Positions 15,438 to 24,366 of a DNA stretch of 54,490 nucleotides are shown in pieces (the stretch's first letter is position 1; the number at the start of each line of letters is the position of its first letter). Position numbers and translations under genes: made by a program. Below the pieces are notes generated by a model, which worked only from the letters and a program-made list of their open reading frames with translations, searched no databases and was not told the DNA's origin. This DNA comes from CAYSQW01 sp964433135 (lineage in GTDB: Bacteria > Acidobacteriota > Aminicenantia > Aminicenantales > Aminicenantaceae), in contig CAYSQW010000018.1 in assembly GCA_964433135.1 (NCBI GenBank), positions 1 through 54,490 on the forward strand. Direction: 5' to 3'.

Positions 15438-16904
15438 TTATTTCGGAACCGCGCTCAGAATGAAGTTTTCAAGGTCTTTTTTGGCCTTGGCAAGATCGGC
15501 TTTTCGGAGGTACATCATGTGGCCGCATTCATAATAATCGAATCTCAGGCGGTCTTTCCAGTCTCCGCGAAGGTCCAGGTGTGAAAACGTGTATTCGGCG
15601 CTGAAATAATCACAGGCTCCGTCGTAATACCCTTCGAGCACAAGAACCTTGAGAAAAGGATTCTGGGTCATGGCGCGGCGCAGCGCTTCCCCGACATGTG
15701 CTTCACTCATGCCTTTCCAGGGATGCACATTGCCGAAGATATCGTAGCTGAGATCCGTTTCGTATTTAAGCTCCTCGCGAAAGTATCGGTTGACGGCTCC
15801 CGTAAACGGTCCGTTCCAGGCCGCCATGGCGGGATCGAACTCGTTGACCTCTCCCACCGAATCCTTATCCTTCCCTTTGTATCGGCTGTCGAGTCGGCCG
15901 ACGGTCAGGTCTTCATGCCGAAGCAGTTCCTTTCGAAAACGGGTTCGCGAGACCCGGAGATTGCTCCGTTTGATATATTCGGTGGAAAGACCCGTATAGC
16001 GTGCCAGCTTATCGGCGACGGTGTTTTTTTCGTTTTCCGTAAGGTCATTGCCCCGGATCAGAGCCAGCGTATAATCGTTGAGGGCGAATTCTTCCGCCTC
16101 ATCCAGAACGTCCCTCAGGGCCTTGCTCTGAAGATCGGGGGGGAGCTGTTTGTGGTACCAGGCCGTTGCGGTGTAATGGGGTAGGATCAAGGGATAGGCC
16201 AGGTCGTCGCCGGATTTGACCCCCAGCATCATGGTTGAAACAAGGATGGTGCCGTTGATATACATGCGGTGCCGGTTCTGCAGATGCGCGGTCAAACCCG
16301 CAGCCCGCGTAGTGCCGTAGCTCTCGCCGATAATGAATTTGGGGGAGCCCCAGCGCTGATGCCGCGTCACATAGAGCCGGATGAATTCCCCCACGGATTG
16401 GATGTCCTCGTCCACACCGTGAAACTTGTGCTCGTCCTCACCCGGCACCATGCGGCTGAACCCGGTGGCTACCGGATCGATGAAAACCAGGTCGGTTTGG
16501 TCGAGGATGGAATGAACGTTGTCTTCCAGACGGTAGGGGGGCTGGAGTCCGAATCCTTCGTCATCGTAGAGAACCCTCCGGGGCCCCAGAAATCCCATAT
16601 GCATCCATACCGAGGAAGAACCGGGTCCGCCGTTAAAGGAGAAAAGGATCGGTCGCCGGGTTTTATCCGTGACTCCGTCTTTGGTATAGGCGATATAGAA
16701 GATATGCGCCTGGGGTTTTTCCTTTTCGTCGCGGATCAGGATCGTTCCCGCGGTAGCGGTGTAATTGATGGTTTTGCCGCCGATCGCGATGGAGTGCTTG
16801 GTTACCGAAGAGGTTTCAGGCGCGATGTCCTGAGTGAATGCCTGAAAAGGAAAGAGAAAAAAAACAAAAACGGAAAGCATGAACAACACTTTTTTTGCTG
16901 TCAT
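15438..16904 (-). CDS. Exported S10 serine carboxypeptidase-like protein
   Basis: This 488-residue enzyme of peptidase family S10 removes C-terminal amino acids from peptides. A signal peptide ends near AFTQD (residue 25). SFNGGPGSSSVWMHMGFLGP (about 89-108) is the substrate-binding and oxyanion region. Ser is in IIGESYGTTRAAG (about 195), Asp in GYYDGACDY (about 428) and His in YECGHMMY (about 462). Triad spacing is normal for the family. AAGGAGATTCG precedes the ATG. It adds to the exopeptidase set in this window and is transcribed alone, with the FadL-like gene upstream in the same direction. Confidence 0.92.
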   Translation of the reverse strand: MTAKKVLFMLSVFVFFLFPFQAFTQDIAPETSSVTKHSIAIGGKTINYTATAGTILIRDEKEKPQAHIFYIAYTKDGVTDKTRRPILFSFNGGPGSSSVWMHMGFLGPRRVLYDDEGFGLQPPYRLEDNVHSILDQTDLVFIDPVATGFSRMVPGEDEHKFHGVDEDIQSVGEFIRLYVTRHQRWGSPKFIIGESYGTTRAAGLTAHLQNRHRMYINGTILVSTMMLGVKSGDDLAYPLILPHYTATAWYHKQLPPDLQSKALRDVLDEAEEFALNDYTLALIRGNDLTENEKNTVADKLARYTGLSTEYIKRSNLRVSRTRFRKELLRHEDLTVGRLDSRYKGKDKDSVGEVNEFDPAMAAWNGPFTGAVNRYFREELKYETDLSYDIFGNVHPWKGMSEAHVGEALRRAMTQNPFLKVLVLEGYYDGACDYFSAEYTFSHLDLRGDWKDRLRFDYYECGHMMYLRKADLAKAKKDLENFILSAVPK

Positions 16905-17052
16905 CGAATCTCCTTATGATGAATTTATTTTGTATGAAATGAGCGAAGGATTTTCAACGGATAAGACGGCCGGTCCAGCGAGCATTTGTCTTCGCTTATA
17001 TCATAGGCTGAGCCGGAGGGTCAATGGCGGCCGTATGCATCCGAGCGGATAT

Positions 17053-18360
17053 TCAGAACCGGTAGCTGAAGGCAAAGGCGATTCCCATGCTCTGTCGGCG
17101 GTATGTTCCGGGAACGGCATGCTCGAATGCCGGGTCCGTCAGTACGGAATCCTCGGATATCTCGCGGGAGCCCTCGAAACCGTATTCGAAGCCGACATCG
17201 ATGTGTACTCCGTACAGTCTGATCGTCTTTCCGTCGACTCCGAGACCGGCCGTGATGTAGTTCTGGGAGATATCGTGGAACATGAGGTTGGTGGTGGAAT
17301 CCGGTGAGGCCGCAGGATCGGTGTAGAATCCCAGCCGAAGCTCGGTGGATCCGATCCGGTATTCCATGCCGACCCGAAGCTGCAGGGTGTCTTTCCAGTT
17401 AAGGACTTTTATATCGCTTTCGCTGGTGACGAACAGCATATCCCACAGCGGATCGGCGTAGCGGTCGGTGATCGTATCCAGCATGGACCAGAGCGTGTAG
17501 TGGATATCGGCGGTCAGGGTTAAAGTCGGTACCGGTTTGAATGACACCCCGCCGCGGATGCCGAACGGAAGGGTGAGGTTCCGCCTTAATACGCTGACCC
17601 AGTCGAGGTCGTAATGGTTGCTGCTGCTGCCCTGGCCTTTGAGCCATATGTTGCCCGGGATCTTGAGTGCGAGTCCCAGGCTCAGTTTGTCCGAGGACCG
17701 GTACAGAAGGCCGAGGGTGCCGCTCAGCCCGATGCCTTTGCTCTTCTCCACAAGCGATTCTATGAATATGATTCTTCTGTAGGGTTCCGCGCCCGTTTCC
17801 ATGTATCCCTGGTACCGTTGGTTGTCAAAGCGGCCGTAGTGGAGTTCCAGGGCCGCTCCAAGGGATAGCTTCTTATTGATGCGCCAGGCGGAAGCCGCGG
17901 CTACCGTCCAGGAATTGATGGTGTTTTTGCGCATTCGCTGGGATGCGTCATCGAAGATTTCTCCGATCTGCACTCCCGGCCATTCCGTCCGGAAATCCAG
18001 AGGGGAATACAAGGCGAAGCCCCCCGTCCATCCTTCTTTGATGGGAAACACCACCGCGGCCAGCCCTTTAAACGCGCTGTCGGCCAGGTCGTCCGCGCTT
18101 ATCCCGTGGGAGTTCCAATCGTAGTGAGTGGAATAGGAATAATGGGTGGGCGTAAAACCGAACGTTGTGGTTTCAATCAAGGATATCCCCGCCGGATTCC
18201 AATACACGGCGCTCAGATCATCGGCCAGGCCGACGAAGGCGCCTCCCATGGCCATGGCTCGGGCGCCGATGCTGTTGATAAAAAGACCGTTGCTCCAGCC
18301 TGCGGTGGGGAGAAGTAAAACCGGAATTGCAAATAATGCGATGAGATGAATCCGTTTCAT
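17053..18360 (-). CDS. OmpP1/FadL-family outer-membrane channel
   Basis: This 435-residue outer-membrane protein should carry hydrophobic compounds such as long-chain fatty acids across the outer membrane. The signal peptide ends near GWSNG (residue 22). The mature N-terminus GLFINSIGARAMAMGGAFVG, then LADDLSAVYWNPAGIS, is the FadL hatch signature. The rest alternates in beta-barrel fashion and ends in a C-terminal Phe (FSYRF). I start at MKRIHL because AGGAGGGAT precedes it and the signal peptide begins there. A promoter with exact 17-base spacing lies upstream. Confidence 0.88.
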   Translation of the reverse strand: MKRIHLIALFAIPVLLLPTAGWSNGLFINSIGARAMAMGGAFVGLADDLSAVYWNPAGISLIETTTFGFTPTHYSYSTHYDWNSHGISADDLADSAFKGLAAVVFPIKEGWTGGFALYSPLDFRTEWPGVQIGEIFDDASQRMRKNTINSWTVAAASAWRINKKLSLGAALELHYGRFDNQRYQGYMETGAEPYRRIIFIESLVEKSKGIGLSGTLGLLYRSSDKLSLGLALKIPGNIWLKGQGSSSNHYDLDWVSVLRRNLTLPFGIRGGVSFKPVPTLTLTADIHYTLWSMLDTITDRYADPLWDMLFVTSESDIKVLNWKDTLQLRVGMEYRIGSTELRLGFYTDPAASPDSTTNLMFHDISQNYITAGLGVDGKTIRLYGVHIDVGFEYGFEGSREISEDSVLTDPAFEHAVPGTYRRQSMGIAFAFSYRF

Positions 18361-18465
18361 ATGATCCCTCCTGTGATAATCCCCGATTATCAACTGCATG
18401 TTCCATGCCAGAACCGCCTCCGAAAAAGGTCTTTCCGTCGGCGTCATATCAAGATGACATATGTT

Positions 18466-18494
18466 ATCATAAAAAGACAAATCGGATAATTCAA
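18466..18494 (-). promoter_or_regulatory. Sigma-70-like promoter of the FadL-like gene
   Basis: On the minus strand TTGAAT and TATGAT are 17 bases apart, about 105 bases before the start codon. Confidence 0.5.
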
Positions 18495-18580
18495 GCAATT
18501 AGCATTGGGTGGGGATCCGGTTGGACGGTTGCGTCTTTCCCTTGGGTGATGTTAGATTAACGAAAAAGGAGATCATCGGC

Positions 18581-19366
18581 GTGATCCCGTGCCTCATTGA
18601 AATCGCTGTTCCCCACTGGGAGCTGATGACGGAGCGCTGGCCGCTTCCCTCTGTGCGTGAGTGGGTGATTTGGTTTCCGATCGCATTGGTTCTGGCTGCC
18701 GTATCCGGTTATATAACGGCTCTGTTGAAAGCGAAATATCATCTCCCGGCCGGGTATTCGCGAAAAATATTTCATTTCATCGTTTTTACATCGGCCGGTG
18801 TGGTCGGAGCCGTGGGGGGCTTCACCGCGGTTCAAGCTTTTGGAGCCGGTATCGGCATCGTGATCCTTTTCGCGGTTCTCCGCGGCGATAAAAGCATCCT
18901 GTTCCGGTCCGTTTCGCGGCCTTCCGACGTCCCCCATGAAAGAGGCTATGTCCTGATTCCCTTCCTCATGACGGCCCTGGGCGGATTGACCAGCAACCTG
19001 CTTTTCGGAAGATTGGCCCTTATTGGGTATATCGCCGCCGGTTGGGGGGATGCGTTGGGTGAACCGGTGGGGATTCGCTGGGGCCGGCATACCTACCGGG
19101 CGCCAACCCTGACGGGAATCCGCTGTGTGCGGAGTATAGAGGGAAGCTTGGCGGTTTGTTTCGGTTCCCTCCTGGGTGTGGCGGGGGCCCTTCATTTGGT
19201 TTTTGGGCTTACGGGCTGGAATCTATTCGCGGTTTCGGCCGCCGTGGCCTTGAGCACGGCACTTGTGGAAGCTCTGTCTTTTCACGGCCTGGACAATCTA
19301 ACGGTTCAGATATTTGCAACCGGAACGGCGGCGTTGGCGGTTAAAATTCTCGGGCTATTTGTATAG
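18581..19366 (+). CDS. CTP-dependent lipid kinase-like membrane protein (dolichol/phytol kinase type)
   Basis: This 261-residue polytopic membrane protein resembles the phytol/dolichol kinase and CDP-diglyceride synthase-like group. GYSRKIFHFIVF (about residues 57-68) matches the conserved RKxxH helix. AAGWGDALGEPVGIRWGRH and the later RSIEGSLAV match the conserved Gly/Asp/Glu nucleotide-binding loops. It may phosphorylate an isoprenoid or other lipid alcohol using CTP. I chose the GTG at this position because AAGGAG lies nine bases before it; an upstream GTG has no ribosome-binding site. Its stop overlaps the end of the convergent AIR-synthase-like gene by 12 bases. Confidence 0.75.
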   Translation: MIPCLIEIAVPHWELMTERWPLPSVREWVIWFPIALVLAAVSGYITALLKAKYHLPAGYSRKIFHFIVFTSAGVVGAVGGFTAVQAFGAGIGIVILFAVLRGDKSILFRSVSRPSDVPHERGYVLIPFLMTALGGLTSNLLFGRLALIGYIAAGWGDALGEPVGIRWGRHTYRAPTLTGIRCVRSIEGSLAVCFGSLLGVAGALHLVFGLTGWNLFAVSAAVALSTALVEALSFHGLDNLTVQIFATGTAALAVKILGLFV

Positions 19367-20359
19367 TTTCCAGAGCCGCGCCAGTTCGTCTTCTTCCATT
19401 CGGGGAGCCTCGAACTTTTCCACCCCGCCATAGGAGCGGTGCAGCGCAACGCCGCATCCCGGGACGGCTTTCCCGATGACGGCGAATTCCGTTCCCAAGC
19501 GTTGGAACGTCTCCATGGTTTGATCAGCCGCGGCTACGGGGATTGTCGCGATAACGCTGCCCGAGCCGATAAGCCAGAGCGGATCGAAATCGATTTTTTC
19601 CGCAAGAATCCGTGTCTCCCGGCGGACGGGAATCTTATCTTCTTCAATCTCGAATTTCACCCCGGAAGCGAGCGCGGTCTCGATCATGGCTTCCATCACG
19701 CCGCCGCGGGTGGCGTCATGCATGGCCGTTGCACCGCGGTCACGCAGGGCAAGCGCTTCCCGGACCACGCTGATCTCCGACATCATGGACTGTGCGTGTT
19801 CGATTACGGATTCCGGAACTCCATGATCACGGAGGAGATCGGTGAAATCGAAAGCGATGATCGCGCTTCCCTCGATTCCCGCGCCTTTCGTGACGCAGAC
19901 CAGGTCGCCCGGCTGAGTTCCCCTTGTGTACACGACTTCCTCTTCAGCGGCTTCACCGATGGCGGTGGTCGCGATAAGCGGTCGGTCCAGGCCTGCGGCA
20001 TATCCGATATGACCTCCCACAACGGCGACGGATATCTCGCGAGCGGCGGAATGAATATCGCTGGTGATGTCATCGATCAGTTCCTCCCGGTGTTTTTCCG
20101 GTAGAATGATCACAGGCACGATCCAGCGTGGAGGAACTCCCTGCACTGCGATATCATTGCAGGCGATATGCACGGAAAGCCAGCCGATCTTGCGGATGGC
20201 GCCTACGATGGGATCGGCATGAACAGCCGCCACACGGGAACCTATCCGGATAACGGCGGCATCTTCCCCCATCGCAGGACCGCACAGAACATCCGGATCT
20301 TCCACTCCTTTCCGATTGAAAATATATTTTTGCATGATGTCATAAGGTAATTTCGACAT
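19355..20359 (-). CDS. AIR synthase-related protein (HypE/ThiL/PurM-like fold)
   Basis: This 334-residue cytoplasmic protein matches the PurM/HypE/ThiL/SelD superfamily. GPAMGEDAAVIRIG (about 42-55) is the ATP-binding Asp loop. VHIACNDIAVQGVPPRWIVP (about 83-102) is the core helix and strand. MHDATRGGVMEAMIETALAS (about 213-232) is the C-terminal-domain signature. HypE proteins finish in a C-terminal Cys used for carbamoyl/cyano transfer; this one ends in LYK, and no other hyp gene is nearby. It is therefore probably not HypE and belongs to the uncharacterised AIR-synthase-like branch. Confidence 0.8.
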   Translation of the reverse strand: MSKLPYDIMQKYIFNRKGVEDPDVLCGPAMGEDAAVIRIGSRVAAVHADPIVGAIRKIGWLSVHIACNDIAVQGVPPRWIVPVIILPEKHREELIDDITSDIHSAAREISVAVVGGHIGYAAGLDRPLIATTAIGEAAEEEVVYTRGTQPGDLVCVTKGAGIEGSAIIAFDFTDLLRDHGVPESVIEHAQSMMSEISVVREALALRDRGATAMHDATRGGVMEAMIETALASGVKFEIEEDKIPVRRETRILAEKIDFDPLWLIGSGSVIATIPVAAADQTMETFQRLGTEFAVIGKAVPGCGVALHRSYGGVEKFEAPRMEEDELARLWKLYK

Positions 20360-20582
20360 CTGTCGGCCTCCTGTCGTTTCGCCGGCTCGCCGGCGGAATA
20401 ATCAATCATCATAAATCAGGATCAGGGACAGGTCAAACCTTTGCTTCCCTGCTCAGCAGAGGAAGCACATTAGCGGTCTCGCACGAAAAATGGAGAAAAA
20501 TATCGTGCTTCTCGTCATGTGATGGAACGCCCTATCATCGGAGTTCCGGAATCGGGAAGCTTAATCTGTAAAGGGATTATCA

Positions 20583-20611
20583 TTGGATTATTTTCGGGCT
20601 TGTGCTATAAA
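20583..20611 (+). promoter_or_regulatory. Sigma-70 promoter of the hydrolase-like lipoprotein
   Basis: TTGGAT and TATAAA are 17 bases apart, with the start codon about 25 bases downstream of the -10 element and GAAAGGGAG between them. Confidence 0.55.
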
Positions 20612-20635
20612 TGGAAACACGAAAGGGAGACAACT

Positions 20636-21529
20636 ATGAAAAAATTGCGTGGAATTTTAGCGGTGCTGTTGATTTTAGGCCTGGGATTTCCGGCATGCCA
20701 AACCAGCAGGCGGTCGGGCCAAGCTGGAGCGGATTTCGATCAGGTGCTGTCTCCGGATGGAGTTCCGATTCACTATAAAATCAGTGGAGAAGGGGATTTT
20801 TCCCTGGTCTTCGTCCATGATTGGTGCTGTGACATGAGCTATTGGGATAATCAATTTCCCACCTTCGGTGTTTATTACAAAGCCGCCGCCCTGGATCTTG
20901 CCGGACATGGGGAGTCGGGGATGGAACGGGAAAGCTGGACGATAGAGGCTTTTGCTCAAGATGTGATCGCGGTGGTGGAAAAACTCAACCTCTCTAATGT
21001 CATCATGGTCGGGCATGGATTGGGAGGTCCCGTCATCCTTGAGGCGGCCGATCGGATGCCGGAGCGGGTCATCGGATTGGTGGGAGTGGACAGTTTCAAG
21101 GACATGTATATGCAAAGTCACGGTTCCGAAGAGCATAGAGCTTTTGTCGATGCCTGGAAAATCGATTTCGTCCCCCAGATGCAGGCATATATACGGGATA
21201 ATTATTTTTCGGACTGGACCGAGGATCCGCTTCGTCGGCGTATCATCCTGGATATGACCAAAGCTCCCGCTCAAGAATCCATCGCCATGCTGGAAGAGCT
21301 GTTGGCCTATAACGGTACCGAATCGCTCAAGAGACTCAAGGTGCCGATCTACTGCATCAATTCCAACGCCCATGTCGCTTCTTATGTCTCCGTTCGAAAA
21401 AACGCTTCGTTCTTTGACCTCGTTTATCAGTCAAGCGCGGGGCATTTCCCCATGATGGAAAATCCTAAGTTTTTCAACCGGCTCTTCATCACCACCCTTG
21501 AGAGCATTGTAAAAAAGTCTTACCGCTGA
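20636..21529 (+). CDS. Alpha/beta-hydrolase-fold lipoprotein lacking the nucleophile Ser
   Basis: This 297-residue protein has a lipoprotein signal, with LGFPAC putting the acylated Cys at residue 21. The body follows the alpha/beta hydrolase fold: FVHDWCCDMSYWDNQ (oxyanion region, about 59-73), LDLAGHGESG (about 87-96) and a late His in SSAGHFPMMENP (about 270). The nucleophile elbow reads GHGLGG, with Gly at residue 128 where Ser, Cys or Asp is expected, and no obvious acid follows. It may be a non-catalytic binder or use an unusual mechanism. The start at MKKLRG is fixed by the signal and by AAAGGGAG. The FlK-like thioesterase starts 7 bases after its stop, so they are probably co-transcribed. 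Confidence 0.8.
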   Translation: MKKLRGILAVLLILGLGFPACQTSRRSGQAGADFDQVLSPDGVPIHYKISGEGDFSLVFVHDWCCDMSYWDNQFPTFGVYYKAAALDLAGHGESGMERESWTIEAFAQDVIAVVEKLNLSNVIMVGHGLGGPVILEAADRMPERVIGLVGVDSFKDMYMQSHGSEEHRAFVDAWKIDFVPQMQAYIRDNYFSDWTEDPLRRRIILDMTKAPAQESIAMLEELLAYNGTESLKRLKVPIYCINSNAHVASYVSVRKNASFFDLVYQSSAGHFPMMENPKFFNRLFITTLESIVKKSYR

Positions 21530-21536
21530 TCAAGCC

Positions 21537-21944
21537 ATGGAATTCAATATCCCTGACGGGACCTCCCATTCGTTGAAGCTGAGAGTTGAAAAACGGCACA
21601 CGGCGAAAGCCGTCGGATCCGGCGGCATCGACGTCTTTTCAACCCCCTCTCTGGTTGCAGTAATGGAACAGGCGGCGCTAGAGGCGGTCCAAAGTTTTCT
21701 CCCTGAGGGTTGGACCACGGTGGGAACCCGTATCGATGTCGAACACTGTAAAGCCACTCTCCAGGGAGGAGAGATTCGGGCCGAAGCGACCCTGATCCGG
21801 GTCGAAGGCCGGGTTCTGAAATTCCTGGTGGAAGCTCATGATGTCGACGGCATCGTGGGAAAAGGTCGTCATCACCGGTTCATCATCAACCGGGACAAGT
21901 TTCTGCGCAAGCTTCACGAGGCCGCGGGAAACGCCGGATCCTGA
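21537..21944 (+). CDS. FlK-like hotdog-fold thioesterase
   Basis: This 135-residue hotdog-fold enzyme resembles fluoroacetyl-CoA thioesterase FlK. The catalytic trio has the same spacing as FlK Thr42-Glu50-His76: Thr36 in STPSLVAVMEQAA, Glu44 eight residues later, and His70 in DVEHCKAT 26 residues after that. The flanking VGSGGIDVFSTP and VGTRIDVEH segments also fit. It probably hydrolyses a small acyl-CoA; real activity on fluoroacetyl-CoA is not implied. It has no clear ribosome-binding site and sits 7 bases after the upstream stop, which suggests translational coupling. Confidence 0.82.
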   Translation: MEFNIPDGTSHSLKLRVEKRHTAKAVGSGGIDVFSTPSLVAVMEQAALEAVQSFLPEGWTTVGTRIDVEHCKATLQGGEIRAEATLIRVEGRVLKFLVEAHDVDGIVGKGRHHRFIINRDKFLRKLHEAAGNAGS

Positions 21945-22011
21945 AATCCCCGGGACCAGGGAGCACGGATCCTTTTTACAATCCCGTTTCCGTGGACCGA
22001 TCCATCCGGAT

Positions 22012-24051
22012 TCAGCGCGGATTTTTCACCCAACGGTTCAGCCATTCATGGACGGTTTCCCACCAGAGTTCCGAGTTGGCCGGTTTGAGGACGAAATGGT
22101 TTTCATCCGGAAAGTAGAGCAGGCGGGAGGGAATTCCCATACGCTGCAGGTCGGTGAAAAACTGGAACGCCTGGGTTACGGGAACCCGGTAATCCATCTG
22201 TCCGTGAATGATAAGACAGGGGGTTTTAAAGTTCGGGACATAGGAGCTGGCCGACCATTTTTTGTAAAGCGTGCTCGTCCAGGGCGTTCCTTGAAGCTCC
22301 CACTCCGGGAACCAAAGTTCTTCGGTGGCGCCGTGGAATGACTGCAAATCGTAGAGGCCGGAATGAGTGATCAAACAATTGAAGCGGTCGGTCTGGCTTT
22401 CGATCCAATCGATCATGTAGCCGCCGAATGAGGCTCCGGCCGCTCCGACCCGCTGCGGATCGATAAAGTCGTGCTCCGCCAACAGGTAGTCCAACCCTTT
22501 CATGATATCCTGATAAGGTCGGCTTCCCCAATGTCCGGTGATGGAGTCGGTGAATTTCTGCCCGTATCCCGTGCTGCCGTGAAAGTTTATCTGAGCGGTG
22601 ACATACCCCTCGGCCGCGAACATCTGAGGACTCCAGCGGAAATGGAAATTGTCGGACCATGCGTTTTGAGGGCCGCCGTGGATGAGCATGGCCAGAGGAT
22701 ATTTCTTGTTCGGATCGAAGAAAGGGGGCTTGACCAAAAGCCCGTGGACTTTTTCTCCTTCCGCTCCCGTAAACCAGAAATCCTCGACCGGATTCATGTC
22801 TACCGAGGCCAGGTGTTCCCGATTGATGAAAGAGATCTGTTTCAGCGAACCGGTATCCGGATTCAGGACGTGGACCTCCGGCGGCAGATGGATGGCCTGA
22901 TTGGTGCAGGCAAGGATCCGCCCGTCCGCCGACAGGCTGAGAGAAGAGAGAAAATGGTCCCGGGTTATTTCCTGGACTTCTTTGGTTTGAGGGGATATAC
23001 GGGAAACGGCCATCCGACCCGTGTCCTCATAGTTGAAATAGATCCAGCGACCGTCCGGCGACCAGACGAATTCTCCCACCGAACGATCGAAGTCATCGCT
23101 CAAGGCCGTGTGGGTTTGCTTTTCAATGTCGAAAAGCATCAAGGTGTATTTATCGGCTTCGAATCCCGGGCGTGCCATGGCCCTGTAGGCGATCGTGCGG
23201 CCGTCCGGGGAGAAGTGAGGGGAATTGTCATTGGCGCGGTTGGAGGTGATTTTCCGGATGTCCCCTCCAGATATGGGAGTAAGAAACAGGTCATTGTTGG
23301 TTCCGAGCCCGAGCTTCAGTTCGGGATCGATATTTCGTGTGAAGCAGAGGGTTTGACCGTCAGCGGAAAAAGCGTAGTCGTGGCTGCTTCCCAGGAAAGG
23401 AGGCGTGTCGAAATCTCCCGGAGAAAGGTCCTTTGCGGGGCCTCCCTCGGCGGAAACCACGAATACATGGCTGCGCCGGCGGTTGCGGAAATGGTCGAAA
23501 TGTCTGTACATCAGATGATCGAAGATCTTTCCGGTGCTGAGCCTTGCGTCTTCCTCCGCCTGCAGACGACGGTTGCACGCATCGTCCTCGCATTCCGCGA
23601 AAACGGTCGAGACGAACGCAAGATGGGTGCCTTGGGGCGACCACAGAGGACCGGAAGCCCCGGTTGAAATATCCGTGATCTGCCGGGCCTCGCCTCCATC
23701 GCTGGGCATCATCCAGATCTGGGGCGTGCCGCTGCGGGATGAGATGAACGCGATCTTTTTCCCGTCGGGCGACCAGCGGGGCTGGGAATCGGAAGCCGGA
23801 TTCGAAGTGAGCCGCCGGGGTTCCCCTCCTTTGACGGGAACGATCCAGATGTCTCGATGATAGAGGTCCTTTTCCCGATCGACTACGGCGATCACGAATG
23901 CGATCCGGGTTCCATCAGGCGAGATCCGGGGATCGCCGACGCGTTGGATGCGGATGAAGTCATCGAACGTCAGGGCCTTCTTCTGGGCGAAAACAGAGGT
24001 CGTTCCCGCGATCAGAAGACACATTATAATGGCGAATGCCTTTTTTTTCAT
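22012..24051 (-). CDS. Secreted S9 family peptidase 3 (acylaminoacyl-peptidase type, 679 aa)
   Basis: This exported prolyl oligopeptidase-family enzyme is of the S9C, acylaminoacyl-peptidase-like layout. A signal peptide (residues 1-22, ending VFAQ) is followed by a TolB/PD40-like propeller with repeated SPDG blades (ISPDGTRIAFV, WSPDGKKIAFISSR, FSPDGRTIAYRA). The hydrolase domain has Ser in GASFGGYM (about 541), Asp in HGQMDYRVPV (about 620) and His in PDENHF (about 652). Length and triad are normal. It is divergent from the M24 peptidase gene across a 315-base gap. Confidence 0.93.
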   Translation of the reverse strand: MKKKAFAIIMCLLIAGTTSVFAQKKALTFDDFIRIQRVGDPRISPDGTRIAFVIAVVDREKDLYHRDIWIVPVKGGEPRRLTSNPASDSQPRWSPDGKKIAFISSRSGTPQIWMMPSDGGEARQITDISTGASGPLWSPQGTHLAFVSTVFAECEDDACNRRLQAEEDARLSTGKIFDHLMYRHFDHFRNRRRSHVFVVSAEGGPAKDLSPGDFDTPPFLGSSHDYAFSADGQTLCFTRNIDPELKLGLGTNNDLFLTPISGGDIRKITSNRANDNSPHFSPDGRTIAYRAMARPGFEADKYTLMLFDIEKQTHTALSDDFDRSVGEFVWSPDGRWIYFNYEDTGRMAVSRISPQTKEVQEITRDHFLSSLSLSADGRILACTNQAIHLPPEVHVLNPDTGSLKQISFINREHLASVDMNPVEDFWFTGAEGEKVHGLLVKPPFFDPNKKYPLAMLIHGGPQNAWSDNFHFRWSPQMFAAEGYVTAQINFHGSTGYGQKFTDSITGHWGSRPYQDIMKGLDYLLAEHDFIDPQRVGAAGASFGGYMIDWIESQTDRFNCLITHSGLYDLQSFHGATEELWFPEWELQGTPWTSTLYKKWSASSYVPNFKTPCLIIHGQMDYRVPVTQAFQFFTDLQRMGIPSRLLYFPDENHFVLKPANSELWWETVHEWLNRWVKNPR

Positions 24052-24366
24052 TGAAGGATACTCCTCAGGCGAAAGATTCCATCCGGGATGAATTCCGGAT
24101 GCTTGCCGATAATCTGTAATTTATGCCATTAGGCGGATTTCGTCAATCTTTTCATCCGAGGAGAAGATCTGAATCCTATGACTTATGTCCACCGGTGAGC
24201 CATGCGTTTCTTGCAGAAAGAGGTTGACCTGGAGAAATTTTTAAGCCTTAATATCTTTTCATTATTATGTGCCCCGGAATGGGAGCTTCGCGTGAATCGC
24301 AGGATGTCCGGAAATGGATCGGGTACAAGGTTCCCCATATTGGAACTCCGGGTGCAAGGAGGCTGT
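24052..24366. other. Divergent promoter region between two peptidase genes
   Basis: No gene is supported. A frame continuous with the M24 protein runs back to 24202, but it lacks a ribosome-binding site and would bury the signal peptide. TTGACC followed by TAATAT lies near 24224-24254 with a non-ideal 19-base spacer and may be the M24 promoter. The minus-strand promoter of S9 peptidase 3 was not placed. Confidence 0.35.

Noticed and set aside
19355..20359. Assignment as hydrogenase maturation protein HypE
   Set aside because: The C-terminal Cys required by HypE is absent and no hydrogenase or hyp genes are in the window, so only the superfamily is claimed.
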